NCBI RefSeq assembly: GCF_900497805.2
Contig: NW_020940358.1
Span: 28,190,288-28,254,287 of the forward strand
Direction of reading: 5' to 3'
Length of the DNA: 64,000 nucleotides
Source: Vombatus ursinus
Lineage: Eukaryota > Chordata > Mammalia > Diprotodontia > Vombatidae
Shown: one piece after another, positions 21,820 to 33,734 of the stretch
Position numbering within the stretch: the stretch's first letter is position 1
How the letters are laid out: every line of letters starts with the position of its first letter
Notes under the pieces: model-generated
Database searches by the model: none
What the model was told of the DNA's origin: nothing
Seen by the model: only the letters and a program-made list of their open reading frames with translations
Program-made: the position numbers and the translations under genes

Positions 21820-24122
21820 TTTTTTTTTTGGCCAGTGATCAGGGAGCCGTTTAATTAATTAGTTTTGTTATGAGGAACAGATTGTAAATCAGCAATCTTT
21901 CCTGATAGAATTCCACCTTGTTGAAGTTAATGAGGATGGGATCTGAACCCCTACAAGGAAAAGACTATGTCTTTGGGATCCAGACCCCAAAAAGGAAAAT
22001 TCCTGGACTTTCCCATGGGGCCAAATCTCTGGCATTCGCCTGAGGCTGTAATCCTATCAGCCAATCTCCCTATTGTCTGTTACCTTTAACCTAGCCCAGC
22101 CCTCCATTGTCTGTTACCTCCTGATGCCCCCCCTCCCCCTTGCCCTTTGGCCACATGGTCCAGGTCCCTGGCATTTAGACCCCTCCTGCAGCCTAGATTC
22201 TCTCCCATAGTCTTTCTGTATACAAGGTCCATCTGGCCTCCATTAAAGTGCTCAGATTCTTAAAATCTGGCCCACCTGTAATAGCCCAGACTCCCACAAT
22301 TTAGCCAAGGCTCAGATTCCCAAAATCTGGCCCGCCTGCATCAGTTATATCAGTGCTCAGACTCCTGAAGAGTCTGGCCAACATGGTGGACTCCTAAAAT
22401 CTGGCCCACACCCTATTGGAACTAAACCCTGTCTTTGACTGAAAGAAGGCCTAGGTCGAATTCATTTGGGCAAGACTCACGTGTCGTGACCCTGGGGTCA
22501 CAGCACTCCTAAACCTCAACATTTTAGTCATCATTCCCCCCTCAAACAAATGGGACTCAAATTCTTTTGGGGTAAGAGGCGAAGGTGTTGACTTCTGAAA
22601 GGCTTCTTGCTGGCAAGTGGCTTAGAGCTGTCCCTGTCTCAAGGGGGTCCCAAAAGAGGAAGTTGACTGGAACCAAGCACAGGCTGCATCCAGGGGATAA
22701 TGCGAGGGGCGGGGCGGGGCATTGGCTGTACCAGCTATTTGCTACCAGTTGTGTGTGAATAGCCTATAGCCTAGAAGACACAAATCTGACAGAAAAGACT
22801 GCAGGGCCCAGATATAGGGAGAAGTAAAAGTGTAAGAGTCCCATTGAAATCATTTACTTTTGACCTGCAGGATTATCTTATCTTGTTACTTTTTCAAAAG
22901 TTTAAGTAACACTTTTTCAGGTAGAAGTTTTCCACCCCTGGGTTCAATAATTACACAAATGAATTTTCCAGAGACTGACTTCCACTTCAGTTATCACTGA
23001 AATTTTCCTCCCCAAACCAAACTGAAGATGTTTCTGACTTAATTTCAGTTGTTTGGGGGTATTGAATGACTATACATTCAGGTCAAAACAGCAAGATCTC
23101 ACAGGCATGCATTGTGCTTCTATCTTTTGCTGTCTATTTGTTCTGACTATAGAAATTTGCTATAAAAGGATAAAGCAGAGACAAAATATGACAAGATAGA
23201 TAATTCACAGTTTTCCAACCATACAGTATCAAATCCATCTCATAACCAGACTCAGGAATAGCCAGGTGGGTAACATTCCTTTTCAAAGGAACATAATGGG
23301 GAAACTGAACCAGGAGAATCCCATCTTACACTGAGGCTAAAATTGTCCTCTCAGCTTTTCCGGATGCAGACTTCTCACCTGTATCACATTCTGTCTGAAT
23401 AGCTTGTGGCATCTCTCTCAATGGTAGCTTATTGACTATTGATTATGGATGGATTATGATCCGTCAGAAAACTCAAAATAAAATAATTTACGGTCCTATG
23501 AGCTTTTACCTCAAACAGCAAGTTTCACTAATCCCAGTTTAGGGAAAATTTTTTCCAGGATTTACATCTCAGATTTTAATTTGTCCTGGTGTAAAAAGCC
23601 AGTCATTAGAGATTATATACTTGCAAATTCTTAGCAAGCCATAACCCAAACAAACCTTTTGGCAAGTTTATACATTAAGACAATAAACAACAATAGCCGG
23701 ATTGTTTTAGTGATAACCAAATTATGAAAAGTTGCTTGACATAACTGATAAAAAAGTTTACCAATTTGAAACTTGAAACAAACCCATTACCAATCAGGTG
23801 ACTTCAGTTTTGTTGAATGCCATTTCCAAATTACTTTACACAGAGAATCAGCATCTCATTCTTAACATGTTAAAACTCCAACTTTAAAAGAGTGGGCTTA
23901 CCCGAGTTCAGAGTCTGGCTAGCTTCTTTACCTTGACTCATCTCCCTTCCCCTCTCTCACCACAGCTGCTAGGAATTGAGGTGGGGGGGGTGAGCAAGAT
24001 GTGGGCAACCTGGGTGATGCTTCTAGGCAAAGGTTGCCCCAGGGCCTAAAGCCGTTGCCAGTGGGGCCCAGGCTGTAACTGCTACCCCTCTCCCCTCCTT
24101 CCTTTCACCAGGTGGGGGAGGG
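21820..24122 (-). mobile_element. LINE-mobilised copy of an LTR-terminated (ERV-type) transcript
   Basis: A 15-base target-site duplication CAGTTAAGAATTTTT flanks the block (21805-21819, 24123-24137). Read on the minus strand the block ends in a poly(A) run, 20 bases after an ATTAAA (21850-21855), and the insertion site is TTTT/AAAA-like, as L1 endonuclease prefers. The 3' third looks like an LTR U3-R without U5: it follows a purine tract (GAGGGGGGAA, 22534-22543) and starts with TG near 22533, or TGTTGAGG at 22521. About 1.6 kb of internal-like sequence precedes it, without intact reading frames. A fossil: a processed retroviral or LTR-chimeric RNA, not a provirus. Confidence 0.7.
21831..22533 (-). 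mobile_element. LTR (U3-R) part of the retroposed transcript
   Basis: On the minus strand it runs from TGATGACTAAAATGTTGAGG to the poly(A) junction. It carries short internal near-repeats of 'gggccagatttt' with 'gaatctgagc' (five or so copies, 22240-22410), which look like a U3 direct-repeat array. It ends after ATTAAA, so U5 is absent. Confidence 0.6.
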
Positions 24123-24204
24123 CAGTTAAGAATTTTTAAAAGAAAAATATTATTCTGAGAAGAGGTCCTTCACCAGACCACTAAATGGATCCATAACAAC
24201 AGAA

Positions 24205-24530
24205 AAGTTGGGAGCATCAGGGAAGGTTTCATGGGGGAGATGGTACTGAGCTGAACCTTGAAGGGAGGTTATTAGGATTCTGAGAGGTGGAGATGAGGAA
24301 GTGCAGTCAGCTTGTGTGAATGGATGGATGGATGGGATATACAGAAGCAGAAAATGGTCCTGTTCTGGCAGCAAGTGAGTTTGGCTGGAACATAAATAAG
24401 ACTAGAAAGTTGGTTGAAGTCAGACAGTGGAGGGTCTTAAATATCAAGCTCTGGAGTTTATATTTATCTTAGTTGAAATACGGAGCCAGGGAGGGTGTTT
24501 GACAAGGGAAGGTCATAATTGCTGAAGTAT
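24205..24530 (-). repeat. L2 LINE fragment, antisense
   Basis: 'gggaaggtttcatggggga', 'gagctgaaccttgaaggg' and 'cttaaatatcaagctctgg'. A short (GGAT)n run lies near 24321-24336. Confidence 0.65.
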
Positions 24531-24719
24531 AAATGATAGGAACATTAGGAGCAAGTGACCACTCTTTCATAGAATTTATCGTAGAGAAGGAGGGAAAAAC
24601 CATGCAGAGATCACAGATTTGGGGTGAGCAAATTATAGAGGATTTAGAGAAGTCTGGGTAGGATCCTTTGGCCTCCTGTTTTGAAATAGATATTGGCACA
24701 AGAAAGCTGGGAAGCTCCA

Positions 24720-25160
24720 AGAATTCGTTCTGGCATGGGATGTTTTTTATGAACTGCTGCAGAATGAAGTAAGAGGAACCAGGAAACCAACACACACAGT
24801 AACTTTAGCAGTGTCAGTGAGAAGGACAGCCACTAAAAAACCCAAAAAACGCAAACCTGAAACTGAAAGCCATATTAGATTATGATGATGAAGCTTGACC
24901 CTGGGGAAGAATTGGGAAAATGCACTTCCCTCCCTAATGGCTGTGGACTGCTTTTTTTTCTTTGTTTTTTATCTGTGTTTCAGAAGATGATTCTTTGGAT
25001 TGGGGAGGTGAGAAGGATATAGTTATGAACAAATGTGGTACAAAAACAAAAGATGTCAATATAAATATGATTTTAAATTTTTTTTTAAAGAAATGGAGGG
25101 AATATTCTGAAGATTCAGGAAAAATGACTGAGACAAAAAAAAGAGTTGTCTGAAGAGGTG
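24720..25160 (+). repeat. L1 3' region, sense
   Basis: 'gaactgctgcagaatgaagt', 'gaggaaccaggaaaccaac' and 'acacagtaactttagcagtg' match the sense L1 3' UTR. The A-rich end is near 25080-25150. Confidence 0.65.
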
Positions 25161-25374
25161 TTGGGTGCATAGGAAATTCATACTCTTAAGAAGACACATA
25201 GAGAAGATAGACGAAGACAGATAAAAAAAGGAAGCACACCCTGGTAAAGAATTGTATCAGGAATCCAGAATGAGCAGAGTGCCAAGGACAGTGAAAAGGG
25301 AATAGGTTTTTAAAGTGGGAATAGGACCATTGTTCAGGATGGATAGGGGGAAAGGGAGAAAAAAGAACAGGCAT

Positions 25375-25622
25375 GTATTAAGCACCTACTGTGCGCCAGG
25401 CACTGTGCTAAACACTTTACAAATATCTCATTTAATCCTCACAGCAACCCTGGGAGGTAGGTGTTATTATTATCCAAATTTTACAGATGAGGAAACTGAG
25501 GCAGGCAGAGGTTAAGGGACTTGCCCAGAATCACACAGTTAGTAAATGTCTAGGCTGCATTTGAACTCAGGTTTTGCCATTTCCAGGCCCAGCACTCTAC
25601 CCACCATGCCACCTAGCTGCCA
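25375..25622 (-). repeat. Mar1 CORE-SINE, antisense, full length
   Basis: 'gtgcgccaggcactgtgct', 'ggaggtaggtgttattatta', 'gaggaaactgaggcaggcag' and 'ccacctagctgccata'. Confidence 0.9.
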
Positions 25623-25779
25623 TATAAGGATAGTATGAAGATGTCAAATGCCAATGAGAATATTTGGCTGTTCGGTTCTTATTTTGTTGCTGTTTTTTCT
25701 TCCAGTAGGAATGATCCCTAGGCTGGGAAAGATAGATTGAAAATGGTTAGCAGGGAGTGGAAACCCAAGAAAAAAGAGA

Positions 25780-27115
25780 AAATGGTCACTGACATCAGTG
25801 AGTTCAAGGCCCCAGGCTCCAGTTAACTTCATCCTGGGTACCTGAAAGAACTGGCTGAGGTGATTGCTGAGCAATGTCAGCATTCTTTAAAATGAAAGGT
25901 TGTAGAGACCAGGGAAAATGCTACAGGACCAGAAAGGACAAATGTCCCAATTTTCATATAGAGCCAAGAGAATGAAGAGATCTGCAGACTCAACTAGTGA
26001 ATTGAGTCAATTTCTCTTCCTGGCAAAGTCGTAGAATTTGTTATATTAAGGGGATGGTTTGTGAGCTCTTCTGGTGGTCACTGAAAGTTAGCCTCAAGAA
26101 CAAGAGATGATGGACTCTCTTCATTTCCTCTTTTTGACAAGGTAACTAGACCAATAGATTAGAAGGTGCTTTGTAGGTCGGTATACTGAGACCCCAGCAA
26201 AGAATTTGATAGTGTTTCATGCTTTTGTTGTTTTTGTTTTATGAACCAGATGGAGAGATAGATACGGCCCATTCTGATAGATTGTTATTGTTGTTGTTCA
26301 GTTGTTTCAGTCATATCCAACTCTTCACAACCCCATTAGGGGTATTCTTGGCAAGGATATTAGAGTGGTTTGCCATTTCCTTCTCCAGTTCATTTTAGAG
26401 ATGAGGAACTAAAGCAAACACAGTTAAGTGACTTGCCCAGGTTCACACAGCTAGTAAGTGTCTGAGGCTGGATTTGGTCTCAGGAAGATGAGTTTTACTG
26501 ATTCCAGGCCCAATGCTCTATCCATTTCAGACCTAGCTGTCTTTCTGGTAGATTGTTAAATGACCAGACCCAAAGAAAAGTTAAGTAGAGTGGAGTGCTA
26601 GAGGAATCTGTCCTTGACCTTTTGTATTTTTATCACTAGTCTGGATAAAGGGATAGTTGTCATTTTTGTCAGATTTACAGACAACGAGCAGATTGGAGGT
26701 CTTAGTGGAACATTTTAGATGAGAGCCCAGTCCAAAAATATCTCAGTAGGTTAGAGACATAGGCCAAATGGAATAAAGTGAAACTTATAAGTATAAAGAC
26801 CTGCAGTTGAGATTTTAAAAATTAATTTCACAGGTATAGTGTGGCGAAGGTATGGCTAGACTACTGTAACAGATGTGGAAAAGATATGGGGTACTTAATG
26901 GACTTCAAACTCCATATATGATAGCAGTATAACAGGGCAGCCAAACACATGCAGGCTGTCCTAAGCTGTATTAAGACAGAAAGGGTCGAGAAAATATTCT
27001 CTGCTCTGGTCAGGTCACGTCTGGAATATGGCTCAGTTCTGGGCACCTCAGTTTAAGAACACCTGGACATTCTGAAGCATGTCCAGGAGAAGTTAACCTG
27101 AGTGGGGAAAGGACA
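25780..27115 (+). repeat. L3/CR1 LINE reverse-transcriptase region, sense
   Basis: Sense L3: 'actggctgaggtgattgctg', 'gacaaatgtcccaattttc', 'ttcctggcaaagtcgtagaa', then 'gtcagatttacagacaacga' (the FADD-like site, decayed) and 'tctggaatatggctcagttc'. Split by an RTE-tailed SINE at about 26280-26545. Confidence 0.8.
26280..26545 (-). repeat. tRNA SINE with BovB/RTE-like tail
   Basis: Antisense copy: the tail 'gttgttgttcagttgtttca' and 'gtggtttgccatttccttc' resembles the 3' end of RTE/BovB LINEs. The tRNA-type part follows ('cacacagctagtaagtgtc'), with the head at 'agacctagctgtc'. A sense copy is at 43228-43479. Confidence 0.85.
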
Positions 27116-27139
27116 GAATCTACCATTTCCTTGGATAGA

Positions 27140-27255
27140 ACAGAAGCTCCAGGATAGAAATTGTTTCAGTTTGTCTGTGTATCTTGGTACTTCTCACAAT
27201 ACCTGGCACTGTCATGCTTAATAAAAGCTTGCTAATTGATTGATTCACTATACTA
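27140..27255 (+). repeat. L2 3' end, sense
   Basis: 'caatacctggcactgtcatg' and 'cttaataaaagcttgctaat'. Confidence 0.7.
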
Positions 27256-27645
27256 TGAAAGGATAAGTCGAAAGAAGTGGCACGATTTGGTCTTGAAAAG
27301 AGGATTCTTGAAAGTTGTCATGTTGAGAGTGATTAGACTTACTCTGCTTGACTTCCGAGTGCATACTCCTGCCCCAGGGCTGCCATGTTCTGATTGGTGA
27401 GTGTCCAACCTGGGCCACTATTTTAGACCATGCTTCACTTTTTCTCTCTGCTCTCAGTCAGCTTCTCACTAGCTGCCTTGGCTTGCCAGAGGTGCAGAGT
27501 ATCTTCTATCCCATCCCCTCCCAATATAATTAAATCAATTCTGCCATTGTTCCTGGAAAGGGTGTGTCAGTCTAGTTCACTATAATTCTGTTATCTGTCC
27601 CTGTAATTTTCCAAACCAAAATAGCTCTTCCTGGCCACCTCTGTG
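27256..27645. other. Unassigned intron sequence
   Basis: Nothing recognised. Confidence 0.35.
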
Positions 27646-27649
27646 AGCG

Positions 27650-27745
27650 GTCTCTCATACAAACTCCCTGAGGGCAAGAACCCCCAGCCTTAGCACAGTA
27701 CTTGGCCCATAAGCACTTAATAAAAATTTTTTCATTTATTCAGCT
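27650..27745 (+). repeat. L2 3' end, sense
   Basis: 'actccctgagggcaagaac', 'ccttagcacagtacttggcc' and 'aagcacttaataaaaatt'. Confidence 0.7.
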
Positions 27746-28444
27746 GGGGCAGTGAGTGGAAGTTGCAGTGAGGCAGATATAAGCTTGCTATAAGGGGGAA
27801 ATTCCCAATTATTAGCATTATCCAAAAGTAAAATGAGTGGCCTTGGCCAGTACTTGGTTTTCTTTTCCTTCATTAGAGATCTTCAAGCAGACGGAAAGAT
27901 TGAAGGAAACGAGGTTATTTTTAGAGGAGAATTTCAAAGTTCAAGATCATAGAGGTGGATAGTTAAGGGTCATAGTAATATCTAAAGTGCTATTTCTCCC
28001 TGTGAATGGCTCAGATAAAATTAAGATATTGATTATGGGAACTGAGGAGGTTAGTGAAGTTGAAAGCCAACATTTGTGAGGGGATATCAGCTTGTTTTAT
28101 TAAGTACCCAAGTATGTCTGCAGAGGATGGGGTGGAGAGGAAGACTGTAAACAAAGAACAGAACTCCCTAAAAAGGAAGGAGAATGACCTGGGCACTGGT
28201 AGATGCCCGCAACAAAGATTTAGACTGAGGTATAAAAATGGATGGAGGAGAAGACATGAAGTGATGGTAGTAGAGGGAGGGGTTCTCCAGGAAACATTCC
28301 AGCTCCTCCTCCTGGCCCAGTGTGTATCCAGGCACATGAGAGGAGCAGCTAGCACTGCAGGGCCCAGATTCTGGAGTGAGCCAGGGTTCCATGAACATAA
28401 TAAGAAGATGAAGAGAGTATGAGGAGAAGACATCACAGGATAAT
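27746..28444. other. Unassigned block with overlapping long frames
   Basis: Frames of 145 codons (minus, 28011-28448) and 122 codons (plus, 28054-28422) overlap on opposite strands. Neither shows a known domain. This is probably an old interspersed repeat with purine-rich composition, not a gene. Confidence 0.4.
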
Positions 28445-28570
28445 ACACTTAGAATTCAGAGGGACCTTAAAGGTCATGTAGTGTGACTCCTTCATTTTAT
28501 AAATGAGAAAACTGACCAAAGTTACGAAGATCGTAAGTAGCAGAGTGGGGATTTGAACCCAAGAAAGTTA
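28445..28570 (-). repeat. CORE-SINE fragment, antisense
   Basis: 'cttagaattcagagggacc', 'ccttcattttataaatgaga' and 'gatttgaacccaagaaag'. Confidence 0.65.
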
Positions 28571-29460
28571 GCAATAAAGTAGAGAGGTAGTTTGTGGAAC
28601 CGGAACAGAATGATTACAACAGTATAAATAGAAAAGAACAATAAACTGAAACTAGCTGCTCTGTAATTATAATGACCTGGTTGTTTGGTCCCAAAGAAGA
28701 GAATGTATCTCCTTCCTTTCATTGTAAAGGTGGGAAACTACAGGTGTGAAACATATATACTTTCAGACATGGCTGATATGTTAGTTGATTTTGCTGAGCG
28801 AGAGAAAGAATATGAGAATAGAATATTTTGCAGCTAACATTTCAAATAGTAAATAAGCTTGAAGTTCTACTTCTCAAAACATTAATACTTTTCTCTTACC
28901 ACAGGAAACCTGGAGGTTAGGGCAAGGGAGTGTTCGGGTTCAAGACAGGCCTCTGGGGCAGAAAGTTGCTAGTGATTTGGTCCCTTGGTATCAGACTAAA
29001 ATCACCTGAAGCACTAAGTCTGGCATCTCCCCAAGACTGGGGAGGCAGAGTGGGAAGCAGAGGAAGTGAGATATCAGCAGAAGATATACCACCTGTGGGA
29101 CATGCACTTGGCATGACTTTGGGCCAGGCAGGCTTTGGAGTGGCATGGTGTTTCTGAGATTAGTGGCTCTGATCTGGCTACTGGGGCATTCTTTGAGTTT
29201 GATGCCTTTGGATTGGAGTGAGGAGGGGGTGCTTTTTGTTGATCTTAGTGGCTTTGAGTGCCAAGTTCAGTTCTGGGCCAATGGAAGGAAGGAAGATGGA
29301 GCAGAAGTAGAGTATCTGAACTTGTTAGTGGTGTCTCACAAAGCATCCTGGTAACACATAACAGTACTTTGTGTTCTTGGTTCTAGTACCTAGTTCTAAT
29401 GGACCACATCATCTCAAGTAACCTTTCTGAGCTCAGTTTCTTCGTGTGATAAGTGGGAAT
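28571..29460. other. Unassigned intron sequence, GC-richer in 28900-29350
   Basis: No repeat recognised. The 28900-29350 part has longer frames on both strands but no domain or splice context that supports an exon. Confidence 0.35.
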
Positions 29461-29464
29461 GATA

Positions 29465-29745
29465 AAATGTAGGGAGCACTTGATTAAGAATCTGGAAATT
29501 GGCATCCTAGTCTCACTTTCTCCACTAGCTGTTAAGAGTTACTTTGACCCCATAGGCCTCAGTTTTCTTTTATTTTACTAAATGGTCTCTTTATTAAAGT
29601 CTCATCCAGCTGTTCCCAGTGACTCTGGACTAGGCCTCTGAAATACTTGCCCTTAGAAATTCACGAGGTGGTGGCAAGGTTTAAATGAGATAACATAAAT
29701 GGAATTAATCTAAAAGCTATAAAGAGGTATACAAATGAAAGATAT
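29465..29745 (+). repeat. MIR/CORE-SINE, sense
   Basis: 'aagaatctggaaattggcat', 'ggcctcagttttcttttatt' and 'aaatgagataacataaatgg'. Confidence 0.55.
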
Positions 29746-30530
29746 GGATGGTAAATATGAAGCTTGGGGTTTTCCTGCCATTTAATTCTATTTGAAAATG
29801 TTTCTATTTTGAAGACGTGGTATTAGCAATGTTTTTCACAAACACACACATATATCTGTATTTCAGCAGGGCTTTTTCTAGAGAAACCAGAAAATCTAGG
29901 TATAGATTTATCTTGAGCCTAGGCCAGACAGGGCTCATCCCTTTGGAGCAGCTCACCCCTGGAACTGCTTTTGCTGCTGGGTTTCCTTAGCCTTTTTTTT
30001 TTTTTTTTTTTTGCTTTCCTGTACTTATGCTTGGGCAGATTTTAACATGAAACAGAGAAAAGTCTTAATGTCTTGTGAATTGGAACTTTGGGCCTGTTTA
30101 TTATAGGACCACAGAATCATAAATTAAGAGCTGGCTAAGACATAGAGGCTATCCAGTCCAAAGCCCTCCATTTATGTATAAGGCACCAAGACTCAGAAAG
30201 GTTTAGAAATGTCAGCTCCATCACAGTAAAGATTGAAGGCTTTAAGTGGTCTATTGGACTCAGAGGATGTGGAGACATGATCTTTATTTCTTCTTTTGAA
30301 ATGATTTATTGGGAGAGAACTCTGAAATGGCCAAGAGGTTTATTGTTTATTGATCACTGGAAATAGGATGAGTGTTTATCCAAGTAGTTACTTTCCAGTT
30401 TTCTTTTTTTCGCTATCACCTGTTCTTTAAATAGGTTGGAATTTAGAATATTTTCTGTTTTAATGTACCTTGAAGCCGGATGACTGTAGATTCTTTTAGC
30501 TTGATGTCAGGACTAGCTTTACATATTGTA
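29746..30530. other. Mostly unassigned, with an antisense CORE-SINE at 30108-30240
   Basis: T run at about 29993-30012. The SINE reads 'ggaccacagaatcataaatt' and 'gcaccaagactcagaaagg'. The rest is unrecognised. Confidence 0.4.
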
Positions 30531-30534
30531 AACC

Positions 30535-30712
30535 AGTACAGCTGGACAGGACTTCAGAGAATTTAATTCTGCATAGATTTTTTCCTCTTTGATGAGGTAA
30601 AAGGCAGCATGAAATTAGAGGTGTTGACATCTTCATTTTACAGATGGGGAGACTGAAGTCTGGAGGACCTTAATTAAATTGCATAAGGACACACAGCTAG
30701 TTAGTCTGGTCT
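30535..30712 (-). repeat. CORE-SINE, antisense
   Basis: 'cttcattttacagatgggga' and 'ataaggacacacagctagtt'. Confidence 0.65.
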
Positions 30713-30714
30713 AC

Positions 30715-31318
30715 AATATCAGTCAGTCAGTCAGTAAACAAGTGTGCCAGGCACTGTACTAAGCACTAGGGATACAAAGAAAGGTTAAAAAAAATGGTCC
30801 CTGCTCTCAGGGACCTCACAGTCAAATGGGGACCACAGCATACAGACAATTATATACAAGCAAACTATACATGATAAGTTTGAAATCATCAACAGAAGGA
30901 AGACAGTGGAATTAAGGAGAAAGGGGGAGATCAGAAAAAGCTCCTTCTGGAAGGTTAGATTTTGGCTAGGATTTCAGGGAAATCAGGAGGTAGAGATGAG
31001 GAGGGAGAACATTCCAGGAATGGGGCAACAGCCAGTGAAAATGCCCCATCTCAGGGGAAGGAATGACTTGAGTGAGAAACAGCAAGGATGCCAGAGTCAT
31101 TGGATCAAAGAGTGGGGGAGGGCGGAGGTGTAAGGTATATGAAGACTGGAAACGTGAAGGGAAGGAAGATTAGGAAGAGCTTTGAATGACGGTATTTTAT
31201 ATTTAATCCTGGAGGTGATCAGGGAGCCACTGGAATGTAGAGCAGGGTGACATGGTCAGACCAGCACTTCAGGTTTATCACTTTGACTGCTGAGTGGAGG
31301 ATGGACTGGAGTGGAGAG
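30715..31318 (-). repeat. L2 LINE, antisense, well preserved
   Basis: 'cagtcagtcagtcagtaaac' (target-side repeats of the L2 tail), 'gtgccaggcactgtactaag', 'gagggagaacattccaggaa' and 'gacatggtcagaccagcac' occur in the right order. About 600 bases without interruption. Confidence 0.9.
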
Positions 31319-31319
31319 A

Positions 31320-31440
31320 GACTTAAAGCCAGAAGAGTCCTTAGAAACCATTTCATCCAGTCCTCCATTTTACAAATGAGAGAACTGAAGTCCAAAGGTC
31401 ACACACTGATTTAATGGCAGAGTGAGGATTAAAACTGATG
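31320..31440 (-). repeat. CORE-SINE, antisense
   Basis: 'cagtcctccattttacaaat' and 'gaactgaagtccaaaggtc'. Confidence 0.6.
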
Positions 31441-32695
31441 GGACTCAACAGGATTAACAGTTGTATTCTTCTGATGCATAGGGAATTTTTAGCAACACAG
31501 TATAAAACAGGTGAAAAATTAAAAAAAAAATTCAGTTACATATTTCTCTAGCCTGGACCAAACAATAAGGATGTTGTATGTGTTTGACACTTCTGCTTTA
31601 CACTCTCTCAAAGAACATATAGGTTCACCCTTCCCCCTCCACCCCCCTTTGCCAGAGATGGAAATGGATACCCAAAGGAAATATGGTAAAAGGAAAACAT
31701 AGGAAAACATTTTGGTTTTCTATTTTCTTCCAAAGTCTTAACATTGCTAATCACAAAGCAATAGAAGATCAAGTACCAAGTGGTATAGTCGGCATAGTAA
31801 GTACTATCAGTACAGAGGAGAGAAAGATCACTGTGGCTTTTCGTGCTCTGGGAAGGTTATAGGAAAAGGAGAGACTTAAGCTAGGGCTTGAAGGATAGAT
31901 AGGATTTTGACAACCTATAAGGAATCCTGAACTATCATATCATGTCCTGAGTTTAGCCAACTCTGGATTTCTGTGACTCCATAAACTTATTTATGCTGTT
32001 GAGACATAGGATAAAAATATGAATTGTAGGGTATAGCATACTGAAATGGAAATGTATTTTGGGAAAAAATCGCATTTTCTGAAGAGGAAAAAACGTCATA
32101 TGCAGCTGACAGCTCAGTATCCTCTAGAGAGTTGCCTTGGTGACGGGAGTGATGAGCCTATGAAGTTTTCCATGATAAATGATCCTGGGAGTGTTTACTT
32201 GGATATAATTTGATTCCAGTCAGAATCAGCTGAACAGAGTCTTCATTGAACAGTAACCAATTTGGGTACCAATTCTGGTACTAGAAACTCACTGAGGTGT
32301 TTAGGTTTTCATAAGCTGAGCTCCAGGTTGAATTTGACCTTCATTCTCTCAGCTATCATTGCAGGTTGCATACCTGGGTAGTAGAAAGAAAATTGAAAGG
32401 CACTTTTCTAGGACCCCTCCACCCATGCTGCAGCGCTTTCTTCCCTTTTTTGAACTTAAAAGATACACACACACACAAAAGAACATTTCCTTACAGCAGA
32501 ACACAAAAAAAAACATTCTATATGAAACCTTGAATTTCCATTTCATCCCACTTGCTTTCTTTTAAAAGCATGTAATAAGTTCTCCAAGTTACTTTCAAAA
32601 CTGGCCTGCTTGTTTGTACCTCCTTCTGTTCACTTCTGTGGAGCAAAGCTTTCCTAAAAAAGAACCCAGGACTTCCAGGGTCTTCCTCATTCATA
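31441..32695. other. Mostly unassigned intron sequence
   Basis: A weak antisense L2-like stretch is at 31795-31915 ('gcttgaaggatagatagga'). A short AC run is at 32467-32480. Nothing else recognised. Confidence 0.35.
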
Positions 32696-32699
32696 ATAG

Positions 32700-32915
32700 T
32701 AGTCATAACATTAAAAGCTTACATTTATATTACTGATTATGGTATATGAGGTACTGCACATGTATTCTTTCCTTTTAATTCAGCAGGACCCTGTGAGATG
32801 GAACCACAGGCATTATCTCCAGTATACAGATGAAGAAATTTATCCTAGATTAATGGAATCTGGGTTGGTTCAACCCAGAGCTAAAGTATGAATCCCTCTC
32901 TGTAATTACCATAAG
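32700..32915 (-). repeat. Mar1-type CORE-SINE, antisense
   Basis: 'acattaaaagcttacattta' and 'ccctgtgagatggaaccaca'. Diverged. Confidence 0.5.
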
Positions 32916-33049
32916 TCTGTAAGCAGCCGAGCAAGGGCTCCCACCCAGACCTTGCACCTTCACATTCCTTGCTCCTCCCCTGTAACACAGTGCCTCATAA
33001 GGGAATGAGAATGCCAAGGGTTGGTTTGTTTGTTTTTTCTCTAGGAATT

Positions 33050-33440
33050 CAGTTCAGGTCCACAAACATTAAGTCTCTACTCTGTGGAAGGCGTTGTATG
33101 TGACACTGGTAGAGATGCAATGATAAATAAGACACATACGTAGAATTTTTTCAGGTGCTACCTCCTCTGTGAAGCCTAGTCTGACAGTTGTTGGTGCTTT
33201 CTTCCTCCACAAATTACCATGTATTTACTCATCTTTGTACATGTTGGCAGGCAGTAATTCTATACCTACAGCTTGACATGAGCAATCTCATTAGCTTTTT
33301 TGTGGGGGAGACTCCAAATTTGTGATTTCATTGGTCCAAGGAGCTCACTTTTGAAGACCCGCAACTCATCTGCAATATATAGTCACTCAATTAAGTATTT
33401 ATTAAGTGCCCAGTGTGTGTTGGATGCTGTACAAATATCA
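33050..33440. repeat. Three short L2 3' pieces
   Basis: Antisense at 33055-33135 ('gaaggcgttgtatgtgacac'), sense at 33150-33245 ('gctacctcctctgtgaagcc') and antisense at 33385-33440 ('attaagtatttattaagtgc'). Confidence 0.5.
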
Positions 33441-33730
33441 CACAGAGGAAAGTGGAAAGTCACATGGTGAGTGTGAGTAGATTGGCAATATAGAGCCAAC
33501 AAGGAACTCCAGAGAAGGACAGGAGTAAAGAATATCAACAAGGAATTATTTGAAAAGAAGATGGTTTAGTCATGTAACAAGAGTAAAGGGTAGACAACCA
33601 GAGTGGATTGTGTTGCAGCACTGAGGGCCCTGTTGAGGTTCTGTAACATACATTTATAGTGTTAGCACAGTTCATTCAGTTATATTCAGCAGCATGTGCA
33701 TAGGTACAGAGGAGGTAAATGGTAAGAATA
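33441..33730. other. Unassigned intron sequence
   Basis: Nothing recognised. Confidence 0.3.
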
Positions 33731-33734
33731 ATAC

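Larger units (their letters stand above)
21673..24212. mobile_element. Non-autonomous hAT-type element (MER91-like), split by a retrocopy
   Basis: Left half 21673-21819 (caagggttcttaacctgg...) and right half 24138-24212 ('ttattctgagaagaggtcc', 'ttcaccagaccactaaatgg') belong to the same family as 9511-9700 and 62553-62774. The 2.3 kb between them is a later insertion. Confidence 0.65.

Noticed and set aside
28011-28448. 145-codon minus-strand frame with an overlapping 122-codon plus-strand frame
   Set aside because: Mirror frames on both strands point to purine-skewed repeat-like sequence. No domain or splice structure was seen.
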